DNA of 64,000 nt from positions 264,856,515-264,920,514 of the forward strand of contig OX352773.1 of NCBI GenBank assembly GCA_947095535.1. Reading direction: 5' to 3'. A program made the position numbers and the translations under genes. Shown here one piece after another: positions 1 through 13,374 of the stretch. Each line of letters starts with the position of its first letter. The first letter of the stretch is position 1. The DNA comes from Poecilobothrus nobilitatus. Taxonomy: Eukaryota > Arthropoda > Insecta > Diptera > Dolichopodidae. The notes below the pieces were generated by a model, which worked only from the letters and a program-made list of their open reading frames with translations, made no database searches and was not told the origin of the DNA.

Positions 1-3000
1 CTATATTATAAAATATTTGTATTGAAGTACATTTATTTCCAAATTTTTAACAATATCTTTTGGTTTTTTTAACCTTTGAAAGAATTATCATTTATTACAT
101 TTAAACAAAAAACTATATAATAATGTACAGTGACAGTTTAGCTGTCAAAGTTGAAATTTTACGTTGCAGTTAAAAATAGATAAACTTTTGAGCAATGGTT
201 GTGATGATAACTTGATGGTTTAACATTTTGAAGTTGTATTTCTGCGCGATAGCTAACCTTATTATGCTTAGAAGGTTAATAAAATAAAAGAAAAGTAAAA
301 GATGTTATCTTTGAAGATTTTATATTATATGCGATATTATACTTAATCTTTATATACTTATTTAAATTATAAAATTTAACTATCTTATAAGAATACATTG
401 AAACCAATCAATTTAAAATTCTTTGAAACTAAAAGAATAGTTTCGAATGATAATTTTATTATACAGATAAACAACAGTTCATCAAATTAATTATTTCAAT
501 GATAGGGGGGCTCATGATTTTGTCCATTGACAGCTAATAATATTTACTCCATTCTTTTATTGAATAAACTGTGAATAATCAAATAAGGACAAGGGCTCTT
601 TTAAAACATCTTTCATTTTCATTAACATTGTAACAATAATTTTTCAAGTAACACGACAACACTGAAATTTTATGATAATTAATGATTATAAATTTTTTTA
701 TTATGAGAATGAAATCAACATACCAAAATGAGGTTAGCTTTTCGCACAATTCTCTAACTTTTTTTTTTTAATTTTATAGGCAAAAATTATTATTTTTTTT
801 TACTCTGATTGAATTTCCAGTCTATTTATAAAATTATCATATCAATTTAGCAGAGCTAAATAAATATAAAACTGAAAATAAAAATTGAATCATAAAATAT
901 TTTTTATTTTAGATTAAAATTATGGTTTACTTTTATTAATTAATTAATAATAAATGGATTTTAATTAAAAAAAATATGTATTCCTAGTAAATTGTGGAAA
1001 AAAGAACAGCATAAGAGAAATAATTACGGATGATCTTTAGATTAACTTACGCATCTCAAAACTTTTTTTTAACTAGCTGCAGTCAATTATATATTCTAAG
1101 CGGTTTTTTTTAGATAATTAGAATTTTGTTGCCAATATTTATTTTAGAAGTGGAATATGGATCTGTCATTAATTGGGGATGTGAATATGGATATGGATCT
1201 GTCGTTAATTGGGAACGTCATTGAAATTCATTAGTTTTATTGAATTTTCTTTGTCCAAAATTTAAACAATCAATCGCATGTGAGGCAATTTAAAGAATAT
1301 TTATAATTAGGATGATTAAAGCACTTTGTTTAATTTTGAGAAAATATTTTTAATTTTTTTTTGTATTTATAAATAAAAACTTACCTATTTATACACAGTG
1401 TTCAGATATAATAGTTTTTATACGCTTTATAGAGTTTACAAGAACTGTTAATAAATAAATAACATAAGTGAACGTTTAATTATAGTATAAAAAATTAGTC
1501 TTATAAGTTCGTTTTCGTAATTTGCTAAGGGTAACTAGACGTTAAAGGTACCTATGTTAGAGCTGATATCTGCCTTGGTAAAAGAAGTTAGGGTCGAATA
1601 AAGCTCAAGTAAAGATATAATAGACATTATTTAACGGACAATTTCTAGACCAAAATCTAATGAATTTAGGAAATAGAAGAGATTAATAAGGATAATAATC
1701 CATGATGGTAATATTTAATAATACGCACTATAGAGTTTTTCTTTATTAATACAAATAAAATGTTTTTAGTCAATTGATTAAATTTTAAAGGTCTACAGTG
1801 TTGTATTAAAGTTCTGCTGTATTAAAGTTCTACAGTACTTTATTAAAGTTCATCTTAATTTTAATTATAAATAATTTGAAAATATTTAAAATTTAAAAAA
1901 ATCAAAAAAATTATTTTTATCTTTGTACATTTCAAAATTATAAGTACTAAATTGTAAAACTAATAAGTTTTTAATCTTTAGATTAAGTTAATTTCATTTC
2001 AATAAAAAAAATGTTAACTTAATTTTTTTTAAATTATTTTTTTTCTTTAGTATTATGTTTTTTATTGTTTTTTTTTTCGGATGCGTTTAAACTTTCTCAA
2101 ATACCACACTTAAATGGTAATATCTAATATCTGTTTCACAATATTTCAATTGTTACAGCGTGGTAAATTATAGGTCTATAAGAAGATCATCTCTTCTTTA
2201 AGGTTTGTAATCTTCTTATATTTTATAAGATATATATTAAATATAATGTACCTATTCACAATAAAATACATTCGTTTTTTTTTTCTTTTTATTTAACAAA
2301 CAAACAAAAATCTGAGAATAGATAAAAAAAAAAAAATTTTTTTTAAATTAAAATTCCCCTTTTAAATGCAATATTAAGAATGGTCGGTTTAATTCAATAT
2401 TCACAAAAAAAAAAAAAGAAGGGTATTATTGTAATAAAATCCATTAAAATACAGTAAAGATAAGGTAAACAATTTATATTATAATAGTAAATTCTCACCT
2501 TATAACTCAATTGGAAAATAAAAAATTTTTTTTTTTATTCATTTATTGAAAAAAAAAAAAAAAAATTTTAAATTTCATTTAATGGTATAGTGGTGATGAA
2601 TGGTGATGTACGTGGATTATCATGAAAAAATCTATTCAAAAAAAAAAAAAGACAGGTGATATGGGAAGACAGGTATATACTATATACATACAACAAAAAG
2701 AAAAAAACAAAAAATAAATTTTAAAAAAGATTTATATATTTTTTTAAACTTTTTATCAAAAGCTTTAAATTGAAGAAAAAAAAAAATACAATCAACGGAA
2801 AAATGTATCTGTTTGTCAATTATTAGCAAATATCGGAAGCATTAATTTCATGTTAAATCTAATAATTTACAAGCTAACTTGTGTGACAAGATTTCATATG
2901 GGAAAAGAAAAATTTAACTAATTTAACAATTTGTAGTTTAATATGGGATGTAAAAATTTAAATGCAATAAGAATGCGTCGTTATTCCTGTTAACTTAGAG

Positions 3001-3478
3001 AAGGAATAAAATAAAATCGAAACATACTCATATGAACCGATCCAATGCAAATTATAGAAATGTTAACTGGTTTACAGAAATGATGTTTATTAACATCTTT
3101 CCAAAAATTTTGATTGGTATTTTTAAAAAAATGTTCATCTGAATCTTTTAAAAATATCCAAGAATAAATATTTACAATATACAATAGGGTTGAGGTCAAG
3201 AATTTATATTAGTTTATACTCTATAATCTATAGGATAAAGTATCGATGCATATTTTTTTATACATGAAATAACAACAATTTTTATTGATGCTTCGATCCT
3301 TTGATACAAAACTAGTTCGTACTTTTACTTGAAGACCTTTATTAGTTCTGACATTATTAGAACATTACTAAAATAAACGACCTTTAAAACCAAACTAAAT
3401 AGGTTTGGAAATTTGGTACAGATGTATTGTTTGTTGTTTGGCATTGCCGAATTTTATAAGAATATAATTTTAGGTGAA
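1..3478. other. AT-rich non-coding stretch
   Basis: No gene is supported here. The sequence is AT-dominated, with many short A or T runs (for example near 2270-2290, 2400-2420, 2540-2565 and 2640-2650). Open frames are short and rich in Phe, Ile, Lys and Asn, as expected by chance. A small hairpin (TGACAG/CTGTCA) sits near 130-147. A GTAAGT-like minus-strand donor near 1380 has no open frame upstream of it. Confidence 0.6.
1155..1213. repeat. Short direct repeat, two 23 bp units
   Basis: Two near-identical units (one difference) start with ATATGGATCTGTC and end with TTAATTGGG, at 1155-1177 and 1191-1213, 36 bp apart. They look like a local tandem duplication. No function is evident. Confidence 0.75.
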
Positions 3479-3551
3479 TCCAGCCAATGGTGTAGTGGTT
3501 AAGACACCGGCCTTTCATACGAAAGGTCTCGGGTTCAAACCCCGGCTGGGT
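3479..3551 (+). tRNA. tRNA-like sequence (Glu-type arms), probable pseudogene or SINE head
   Basis: The 73 nt segment carries a clear A box (GGTGTAGTGGTTAAG) and B box (GGGTTCAAACC). Its ends TCCAGCC and GGCTGGG can pair over 7 bp. The D stem is GGTGT/ACACC. The arms and spacing resemble insect tRNA-Glu. It is not a clean tRNA: the anticodon arm is CCTTT/AAAGG with a 6 nt loop instead of 7, the linker before the D stem is too long, and the best T stem competes with the acceptor stem for two bases. I therefore favour a tRNA-derived pseudogene or the 5' head of a SINE over a working tRNA. Two other tRNA-like heads lie at 17.9 and 38.5 kb on the other strand, which supports the SINE reading. A plain A-rich tail follows. 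Confidence 0.5.
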
Positions 3552-5692
3552 CTAAATTAATAAAAAAATAATATAGATTGTTCTTATAATATGTATAATT
3601 AATAAAATATAATTAAATTAAAAATAAGTATATATACGTCCTATAAATTATAATTAATATCATATTGTAATACTTAGATATCCCATAATTCTTGTATAAG
3701 ATAATAGATGGCGTACAAATAAAAAAGAAACGTCTTAGTCTTGTACAATAGCTACAGCCGAGTAATCAACGGCTTAATGAAATTAATGATTGACGACACT
3801 GAAGCTTAGTCAAATATGAATAATAAATGACTTAGTGGATACCCTATACTCCTCATAGGAGTGGCAAGGAAAAAAAAACATAATTTTAGCTGGAAGATTA
3901 GAATTGAAGACTAATAATTTATAGATTAGAAGAATTAATATAGATTTTTCTAGAATTTTTATACTAGTTAACATTCCATAACATTTTTTTCTAGAATTTT
4001 TCAGTTAACTATTCCGTTATGTGGAAATTATACCGTTGTGAAACGTATATTTTCATTATTGAATGTATTTTATTTGAAAGCGTCAAAATAACTTAGGTCG
4101 TGAAGATGATCTTTTTCTAATAATTTTGTAATGTACAAAAAAAACTTAATCGTTCATTTTTTGTTATAAGAATTATCCAAACTGTATATTAAATTTGTAT
4201 TGAATTTTCTCTTTTTTTTTGTTTATGACTGTTGCCTGTTGCTAAAAATTTTTTACGCAATTGGTAAATATTGTGTACAGGTAAAAAAAGAAAAACAAGT
4301 AAATTGACGACCATCTAATTGAATGAAATTAGTACATCGTCTAGATGTAATCAATAAATTTGTTTCCGATTTTAGCTTTTTTTTCCGATCGAAGTTTTGC
4401 ACAATTTTTTAAGACAATCTGGAACAGTTTTAAAAAAAGTTTTTAAATTTCAAAAAGGAAAAAAGTTTTTTATTTCCCTACACTCTTAATTTTTTTTCTT
4501 TGCATTGATTAGTTAAAGATTAATGTTGGTAAATTGATTTCAAAATTTATACTAATTTTTTTTTTTCCTTTTCTTAATTTTAATAAACTCATAGGATTTT
4601 TTAGAGGGGAATCTAATGAAATTGTAATTAAAAACCTTTTAAAACTTTTAATTTAAACAATGATACATGAAGATCTCTTCATATTATATTATCTGTTTAT
4701 CTTTTTTAATCACTTTAAATTTTAAAAGAAGAAAATTATTTGTAATACTGTATATAAAAACATCTAATATCATTAGAGGATTTACCGTTACTGATTGTTT
4801 AACTATTAAAATTGATATAAAAAAAAAATAAAATAAAAAGAAAACAATTGACAGACATACAAAATATTGCATAATTGTTTTTAATGCTCTTAGTTTTAAA
4901 CAACAATAAAAAAAAGAAAATAAGTACACAACTGCTATCCATTTGATGAAGAATCTTATTAAGTGAATCTTTTGTAATGAAAATAACTTATATTGAAAAT
5001 GATGTTGTCACTATATTTAAAAATCCTCATTAAAGATATTATTTTAGTTATTTTTCGACTTTTATTTAAATTAAAATGTTTGGATTTTTAAGTAACATAA
5101 AGTAAGTGTCTTTTAATGCGATAGTAAATTAATATCAAGGCTATGATATTATGGTGAAATGTAAAGTGGTAATGATGCGAGTAAATTTCAAAAAATTTTA
5201 GTTTAATTTTATTTAAATTAAATACTGATTAAATACTTGAATAATTTTAAATGTTTAATAGTTACTTATTGTTGTTTTTTTTTTTTCAAATATTTATTAT
5301 CTATTTAAAGATATAATATTAAAGGTTTTTTTTTATTTGGGGTAATGTTTGGGGTAATCATTAAGAAAATATACTTTTTTATTATAAAACTATTTAATTG
5401 AAGTTTTTTAAAAGTAAATTTGTTTTGTGCAATTGTGTTAGTTAACACTGACCTCTTTTGATTAAGATATTTGAATTTCTTATATTGTTTTTAAATCAAA
5501 TATTAAATTTTTTTCTTTAAAACGCATTGCTTTTTAAATTGATAAGGTAAAGTTATTGTAATTTTTCAATTTATTTATAATATTTTGTTATTATTTTCCT
5601 TTCATTTTTCTTTTTGTTCTTTAATTAGCAGTTAGACGTCATATACAATATTTTTTGGCATTTCTTCTAACTGTGTTTTTTGACAGTTTCAG
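3552..5692. other. AT-rich non-coding stretch
   Basis: I see no gene. A slightly less AT-rich patch near 3705-3870 contains a short palindrome (ACTCCTCATAGGAGT) and may be the end of an old repeat. The rest is low-complexity AT sequence. Confidence 0.55.
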
Positions 5693-5748
5693 ATGTTAAT
5701 ACAGTGGAACTTGAAAATTTCACTGAAGTTCTGAACTATTCGTTTTAA
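5693..5748 (+). CDS. Possible short terminal exon, unrecognised protein
   Basis: A T-rich tract ending GACAGTTTCAG is followed by an open frame of 17 full codons and TAA, entering with two bases of a split codon. The peptide begins VNTVELENF and ends LNYSF. It is richer in Glu, Val and Thr than the surrounding frames, and the codons GTG, GAA and CTG stand out against the AT background. No partner exon is identified. The string ACAGTGGAACTTG also resembles the terminal repeats of some pogo-like DNA transposons, so a transposon relic is an alternative. The frame is too short to call a gene with any certainty. Confidence 0.2.
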
Positions 5749-8700
5749 AAGTAAATTTTTTTTATTGTAGTCAAAAGTTGTAAAAGTAATCAAAAATTTA
5801 AAAAATAAAAAAGAAAAATATTTTCTCTATAAGACAGTATTAAAATGTGCTGCGACAAGGCGCTACTTTATACATAATTTTTCAATTTAAGTTAAGAATA
5901 AAATTAATTTTTAATAAATCTGTTTAAACTTTTAAAAAATTTAAGAACAAATTTTTTTACTTAAAAAAAAAAATAGAGAACAATTTTAAAACAGATTCAA
6001 AAAAAATTACATTTATATTTTTTAAACGCTTCAAAAAAGTTAGACTACTGACTTCTGTTATTTTTTTTCATATGAAATCGAACCTACCGTACCATTTTCT
6101 TCTGAAATATGTAGAAGAACATGACAATAGAGAGGTATTAAAGAAGGGGTAGGAAACATTGATGTCTAACCACCATTTTAGAAATTAATAATAATAAAAG
6201 TTAAGTTTTAAATTTGACTTTTTTAGTCTTTAAAGCAACCGTTACATATTTTTAACTAAATGTACTTTATTAGTTCTTAGGGAAAGCTATTTTACCTCGA
6301 TATATGTATATAGTTATGGTTTAGTTATAATATTATTCCAATGAAATATTATTTACTTATATATATACATATGTGTAATGTGCATATATGTATCTACGCA
6401 TAGTTGTAATAGATTCGATGGTTTGTTTTAATCATTTTTTGGGGCTCTAAGTAGTTAGTCTTATTAGAAGCCGTATTTGTTTAACAGTAAAATGTATATA
6501 GATAGATATATAGATATATATATATATACATTTAAAGATTTTTGGAAATATATTAATGATAAAGTACAACGAAATCTTAAATAATATGGTATTATTAAAG
6601 AGAATTGCAATTCTCATTTTAGATAATGTGTTAATTTACATCAGGCAACATAATTGATGATTTTAAAAGCGCCTTTACTGGTTGTATTTTAAAATAAACT
6701 TACAATTATTACAATAATTAAAAAAAATTAACAACTAATTCATAATAATTTCTATTTGTTAAAGATTTTTTTTCTAAGAATGTAAAAAAAAAGAACATAT
6801 ACCTAATCGTATTTCTTAGAATAACACTAAAAAAAAATCGTATTAAATCATTTTAATATGTTTTTCTGTCGCAATGTTCATAGAAAAGAAGGACTTCTTA
6901 GGTCACTTTAAAATTAAAACTTCCTGCAATTAATAAAAATGTTATACAAATTACTTTAGAATGACATTTTGTTGACATTTGGATAATTTTGTATAATAAA
7001 TGATGTTTAATTATTATTTCCTTTTTCTCTTCATAACAGCTACCAATTAATTCTTTTACTAAGTATAATAATAGCTGTTGAAATCTTAAAAATTAATAAT
7101 AAAAACAAGTATGTACATAATTATGATTTAATTTAATTTTTTTTTTTTACTGTTATCTCATTTTAAAATTATACTAGAATTTATTACGGTAATATTTTAT
7201 TTTTATATTTTTAAAACATTATTTTACATGTTCTAAAAAGTGTCATTTTGTTGACAACAATTTTTAATATCACCTTTTTTCATAATTTTCATAAGAAAAT
7301 TCCAGTTAAAATGATATTAAAATTAAATATGTTATGTTTACTCTCTTTCTAAACATAAAATTAATTTGAATAAAATTTTTATAGTTTTTTTTTTTGTTTT
7401 TTTTTTTTTTAAATGTTTATTCTTGAGGGTTTGTCATATTTTTAAGAGGCTAATATAATGATGATTGCATAAAGATTATGTCAAATTAAGACAAGAATTT
7501 CTTTAAAAATAAAATAAACTTTATGAAATGATGATGACTCCATTCTATGTCCGGTTTTAGAAGAGTAAAAAAAAAAAAAAAAAAACTGATTAAATTAAAC
7601 AAGATTGAAATAAAAAAAAAAAAAAACAAAACTGGAAAGTTAAATTTAACAACTAAAACATGATTCTAACTATGAAAGGTGAGGTTTGTTTACTTTTATG
7701 GATCCTAAAGAAATAATAATGATACAATGAAAATTTAATTTAACCTTTATGATGTAAATGTACTTTAAAATGGGTTTGAAATGGGTTTTTCCGCTAGGTA
7801 CCTACAAATTTTTGGATGTAGTTTAGAAATATAGTGTTTGTCTGTTTTTCCAAAATTGTAAATGAAATTAAGTGCTTAGTTAATATGGTCTTAACTGTTA
7901 GAACAGTCTTTATTATAGACTTTACCTTACCAATCTTTATGGACCCTTCTTTATGGTATACTTATGTTAAAAACTGAACAGCAATTTTCTATGTGACATA
8001 ATCAGGAACAAGTTGCAAAAAGTTTTTTTTTACAAAAGTGTGTACTGTATACACTATAATACAGACTCATTCCTTAACTTCGACTATTAGTGTGTATACT
8101 TAATACGCTATGATATACATTTTTCAACTTTCATGCATTCATTTGATCTTTTTAGACCCATAATTTTAAACATTTCTTAACGGTGAACAATTATAGGTAA
8201 TTTTTCATATTGATGAAAATAATTATAAAACGTGTTTTATGAATAATATATTATTTATTTAAAAAAAAATTTTTTTTTTTTCTTAGATAAAATAAATCCC
8301 ATTAAAACATGAGGGTTAACATTAGAGTAAGAGAAAATAAACAAAAATTAAAAAAAAAAAAAAACTCACAAAAAAATGTCACAGTAAATATTACAATTTC
8401 TTGTTTTATTCTTTTTTTATGACTCTTTAATAATATTTGATTTTTTAATTTTTAAAAGTTAAATTAAATTAAATAAAAAGAATATTCTTGAAATTCTTGA
8501 ATTTATTAATGAAAAAAAAAAAAGAATATTAAAAATTAAAATATTTGTTTTTTTTTTTATTTTTCATTTTATAAAAACATGAAGAAATTCCAAACATTAA
8601 AACGGGGTAGGTTCTAAATTTATATGCAAATTTTTTGAATTTTTTATTACTATGGTTTTACTTTTCTTTTTTTTTTGTGTGTTTAAAAATAATTTTGGAA

Positions 8701-8994
8701 CTTCTATTCCTAAGGGAAATTAGGAAAACCTTTCTTATTTATATAAGTTTTTATAAATATTTTATCTACAAATGCTTTTCTTTACATATAGTTTTAATCT
8801 CTAATCCTGTCGTTAGTCTCTTAGTTTTAATTAAAAATAAATAAAAAATAAAAAATTGAGTGATTTTATAAATATTTGTTTAAGACAAAATGAGTGAGAA
8901 TTTAATTTTGAGCTGATATAAAATGTAATTTAAAAATAAAATATAATACTCAATTGTTATTTCTTTATACAATCCTAAACTCTAGTTAAAGCAA
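5749..8994. other. AT-rich non-coding stretch
   Basis: No supported gene. It holds short TA-rich microsatellite tracts (for example near 6490-6530) and A or T runs near 7570-7630 and 8265-8285. The open frames seen are low-complexity. Confidence 0.55.
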
Positions 8995-9350
8995 AGAACA
9001 GTATAAAGTTGACAGTTTTAACTCCTGTTACCTCTTTGAACATAATATAGGCTATGGTATACTACCATAGAACTTAATCGTTTTTTTTTTTCAGAAAATT
9101 TAACTTATGAATATAATTGTGTTACATCAACCAAATATTATAGAAATCCTTGCCATAAAACTTGATCTAGTCGGTCCAATTTATTCAATTTCATATCACA
9201 TAAAAATGAAGTGATACACATTTTAGAGTATAATAAGTATCAGCTCCATAATTTTTTAAGTTATCGTACGGACGGAAGGAATTCCATACTTGGTATGGTA
9301 AATTCATTATACACTTGAAATATGTTCATACGTGTACAATAAGTATTATT
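8995..9350 (+). repeat. Dispersed repeat family P, copy 1
   Basis: This copy shares several blocks in the same order with sequences at 47.3, 53.3 and 57.8 kb (same strand) and 13.9 kb (opposite strand). The blocks are an AAGTTGAC-type start, a CCATAAAACTTGATC block, a GTTATCGTACGGACGG block, and a tail with a TATAC..GTTCATAC pairing. The GTTATCG..CGGACG block resembles dispersed repeats common in fly genomes. No protein is encoded. Confidence 0.65.
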
Positions 9351-9392
9351 AGCTGTTCGGGGGGTTATTTAACTCTTATAATTTAAGTCTAG

Positions 9393-9454
9393 AACGGTTT
9401 ACCAATTACCCAATCTATTGAGATCTATTGAGTTTGGGTAATTGGTAAGCCGTT
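9393..9454. other. Near-perfect 21 bp hairpin
   Basis: The left arm at 9393-9413 (AACGGTTTACC...) and the right arm at 9434-9454 pair over 21 positions with a single mismatch, around a 20 nt loop that contains ATTGAGATCTATTGAG. A T run follows at once on the plus strand. The shape fits a tiny palindromic transposon remnant or a small-RNA precursor. The sequence alone does not decide. Confidence 0.7.
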
Positions 9455-9459
9455 TTTTT

Positions 9460-11185
9460 ATGTATTAACCTTGAACAAAAGAAGTATGTTATGAGTTAAA
9501 AAATGCAAAAAATAAAAGAGCACTGCTTGAAAAAATATTGAAAATTTATAAAATTAATGCATTATAAAATTATGCATTAATACAAGCCCTTAAGAAAGTC
9601 TCCATTCAAAATATGAAACAACACAGTTGGATATGTAACCGATAAGAATGTTGAAGTTTACGTGTTAATACCTAGATCCTAGACCTATTAGGTATTTTTG
9701 AATTTTGTTATGTTATTTGTGCTAAGTAAAGTTTTAGTTTAAAATTTTGAAAGCATTGTTAAATAAAATTTTAATTGGCCTCTACACAAATACAATGTAT
9801 TATTATGTATTATTCATCATTAATTTTAAAATTGGCAACTTTGCCTTTAAACCTTTTTAATTATTATAAATTAAATATGAATTATAAATTTTTTTTTTTA
9901 AATTAAAACTATTCAAAAGTTTAAATTTAATTTTCTTTAAATATATTAAAAGTATTTTTTTATTTATTTTTTTTTAACTAAATAGAAATGATTCGCTTGA
10001 CCATTCGCATACATTTTAAGGTGAATAGTGAATACTGAATTATAACATTCATTTTTTTTTTTCTTTAATAATTGTATTAACAAAAATAAACTCAAGGTAC
10101 AAAGAAAAGGGTAAAATTACTTCATCATAACATTCGTTATGGTTATCTATATTATAAAATATATACACATATGATATACGTATATATTATTAAATTAATA
10201 TGTATCTACCTATACATTTTTTTTTTTAAGATTATAAAATGTTACCTGTTAACAATTCTTGTTTTTTTTTTTTCTTATTAATGAAGTTAATACGATTTAA
10301 CTGAATCGTTCGGATATTAAAACAATCATTACATAAAATGAAAAAAAAAAAAAAACAAAAATTATGCAATATCAGTATTTCTATATCTAAATATGCTTCA
10401 TGTTCTACAACTAAAGATAGCTTTTTTTTTTTGTTTCTATTTTTATATTATTTTTATGACAGACAGGTGGTGTTGAAAACGCAACAAAATAAAAGTTATA
10501 GATCGCTTTGCTTTAGTAAAAAAAAAAAAAAAAAAACAAAAAAATAAGTTATAAGCGACTTAAAAAAAAAATGCATAGCACAAAAAAAAGTTCAATGGGT
10601 CAGCTAAACAAGACAATCAAAATTTATTGGTACCTGTCAACAAATATAATATAGAGAAAGACATATAAAAACATTTAAAAAAAAGAAAGAGATGGCTAAC
10701 AGAAAAAAAGAAAAAAATAAAGATAAATGTTTAAACTTTTTGATCTTTTATTGTAATTGATCGCGCATAATAACCGATTTTTAAATTTATTGTTTTTAAT
10801 AATCGAAGGCAAAAAATAGCCTTAAACTAAAAATTTATCAATGTTTTTTTTTTTTGTTCTTGTTTTTTTTTTAAATATAAGACTTTATAAAGTCATTTTA
10901 TTACTACTCTATGACCAAAAATTGTTTAATAACTTTAATACATATAAAATTTTAATAAAGAATCGAAATAAAAGGAATTTTCCGTTCTAAAATTTAAAAT
11001 ATGTATTTTTTATCGAAAAGCATCTAACTGTTATTATCTTCTTTAATTTCTTTAAGCTGTATAAGTCATTGTTATAATTATTTCACATAGGTGTATAAGT
11101 TTCTAATTAATTATCTAATATTTTTATACATATGGATTGGATTTTGAATCGAACTAAAGGTGATTGTGTTTTTTTTTTTTGGCAG
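9460..11185. other. AT-rich non-coding stretch
   Basis: No supported gene. Long A and T runs occur at 10340-10355, 10425-10435, 10515-10535 and 10845-10870. One open frame crossing 10338-10547 is mostly Lys, Phe and Tyr and is treated as chance. Confidence 0.55.
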
Positions 11186-11316
11186 GTGCAGTTTGTGTTC
11201 TACTACTTTTTGTTATAAATATGATAAGTATTGCGAAATTATTGAATGTTTCTGGTGTTTTTAGTGAGTTAAAAAGGTTACCTACAAAATCTTGTTCTTT
11301 AAAATCTTGTTTTTAA
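11186..11316 (+). CDS. Possible terminal exon encoding a membrane segment, unrecognised
   Basis: A T-rich tract ending TTTTGGCAG is a good splice acceptor. After two bases an open frame of 42 codons runs to TAA at 11314-11316. It starts AVCVLLLFVINM, a plausible transmembrane helix, and continues with a basic, Ser/Cys-containing tail (LKRLPTKSCS). A second frame from 11187 is also open for 25 codons with six cysteines, so the frame is ambiguous. No other exon or family is recognised. Chance is a real alternative in DNA with this base composition. Confidence 0.22.
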
Positions 11317-13374
11317 GAATTTTGTTTTTAAGTATCTTACTTTTGTTATTTTATTAATTTTTTTAATGTATTTGAGACGTCCCAAAAATGCAATATTTAA
11401 TAAAATCTTTTTTTTTTATCTTAATTTTTTATTTTTAAATTCAATTTTGACGGTTTAATTATAAAACATGTACCTTCTAATCCAGAATCCTGATGCACAT
11501 ATGCGTATATATACATATTCTGAGAAAAGCATATATAGTTCTGATTTTGTAATGAATTATAAAACCACCTGTAATCTAGAATCTAGTAATTATATATACA
11601 TTTAGATATACATACATATATATATCTTATTGGGAGTTTTACGCACCACAAAAATGCATTACTCTTATTAAACATAACCGCCTAAATATTCTTTTGGAAT
11701 GATTTTGTGGGTTCCCACAAAAAAAAAACAACATTTGGAAAAACTAAATTTAAAAAAAAGAAGATTTTAAAAAACAAGATTAAAAAATAAGATTTTGTAC
11801 CGCTCCCAAGTTTAATATCTTAAATAATTGTTTTCCTTCTATATTATATTAGCAATAAGATAATTGGACAGTTTGGGTTTTCAGTTTCCAGATACTTACT
11901 AATACAAAACAAAAAAAACTAATGAATAAGAATTTTACAAAAATGAATGGACAAATTTGAGATAAGTGGAATGATAGTAAAATAAAAACTTTGATTATAT
12001 TAAAAAAATTCTGCAGTCAAAATGGGGTTCTAAATAGCCAAATATGAGATTTTGCCCCAAATAAGTTTTCTAATGAATATTTATTTGATATATGGAATAC
12101 TGAAAATGATATGCATAATATTTTATATGGGATGAATATTCGTATATAATACTTTAAAATATAATGCTACTAATTTGGAGCTTTTATAACCTCTTATATT
12201 GTCATAATGTTAATTGTATATGAATATGAATAGTCATATTTTTTTTAATCATGTGTTTCAAGGTGGTCACTCAAAGGTATAAAATATTTCTAATAACCTA
12301 CACTAGTTGCAATAATTTTTTTTTATAATTTTACTGATAGTTTTAAGGACAAATAAAAACTAGTTTTTTTTTTTTTTTTACTTGTTAATAAAACCATATA
12401 CTTTTCAATAATTAAACAATATTTTGTACAATTCAACAAAAGAATATAATCGCATTATTTCAAATTATCACATTACTATTTTTTAAATAACACTTCCAAC
12501 GCAAATTTTTAATTTACCTGTACGGTTTTACCTATATATATTATAATATAGAGTGTATTATATACATGCAATGTAACACTATATACATCAAAAATATTGC
12601 AAAATTATTTAATTTTAAAAAATATTTGTAAAAGATTAAAAGTCACCATTTATATAACCGAATTCTATAATCGCCATTACATTGCACAAAATATTTTAAA
12701 TGAAAAAATAAAAAAAACAATAGCGATTATTTTATCGCATGATATAAATTAATATCAATATTAAAACCTCCCAAAATGAGTAGCAAAAAAAACAAAAAAA
12801 AAAGAAAAAAAAAACAAAAACAATGAAATAGATAGTAAAAATCAATGAGATAAATTTATGTCAAATAATTTAATGTTTTTTAATCACATGAAAAACGAAC
12901 ATTCAATAAACCAATGGAATTGTGAACAAAAAGCATAAACCATAACACTTTAACCTCTGATTTTGGAGATTGTTTTTTGTTTTTTTTTTTTTGTTAATTT
13001 TCATTATAAATATATAGGTAACTATTTATTATTATTGTTTTTATGAAACTCACCTGTTGAGGTTATATAGGTAGAATTTATCTAAAAGATTATTGTATAG
13101 ATATATTGTTTGGTGCAAGTTTTAAATAAAAAAAATGTGTATAGTCTACGTTTGTTTTTGATTTCTCTGATACTACAGTATAGTATTTTTCTTTTCTTAA
13201 GGAACCTTAAAACATTATTTTACCTGAGACAGTGTTAAAATTCTAGCCAGTGAAGTATTTATTGTCCAAACTGAACCTCAGTAACTTCAGATAGTTCGTC
13301 GAGCTAATGTTAAGTTATAAAAGATCAAAAAATGCTTAAGTATAGTTACTATATTAAAATCCCGCATATAGGGA
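11317..13374. other. AT-rich non-coding stretch
   Basis: No supported gene. On the minus strand a consensus-like donor (CAG/GTGAGT, exon edge at 13054) follows a possible 28 nt exon 13054-13081, too small to claim. The remainder is AT-rich with A and T runs. Confidence 0.5.

Noticed and set aside
1380..1450. A GTAAGT donor on the minus strand
   Set aside because: All three frames upstream of it are closed within a few codons, so a coding exon is excluded. A non-coding exon cannot be tested here.
13054..13081. A possible 28 nt minus-strand exon before a CAG/GTGAGT donor
   Set aside because: The donor is excellent, but the acceptor is weak and so small an exon cannot be judged without transcript data.
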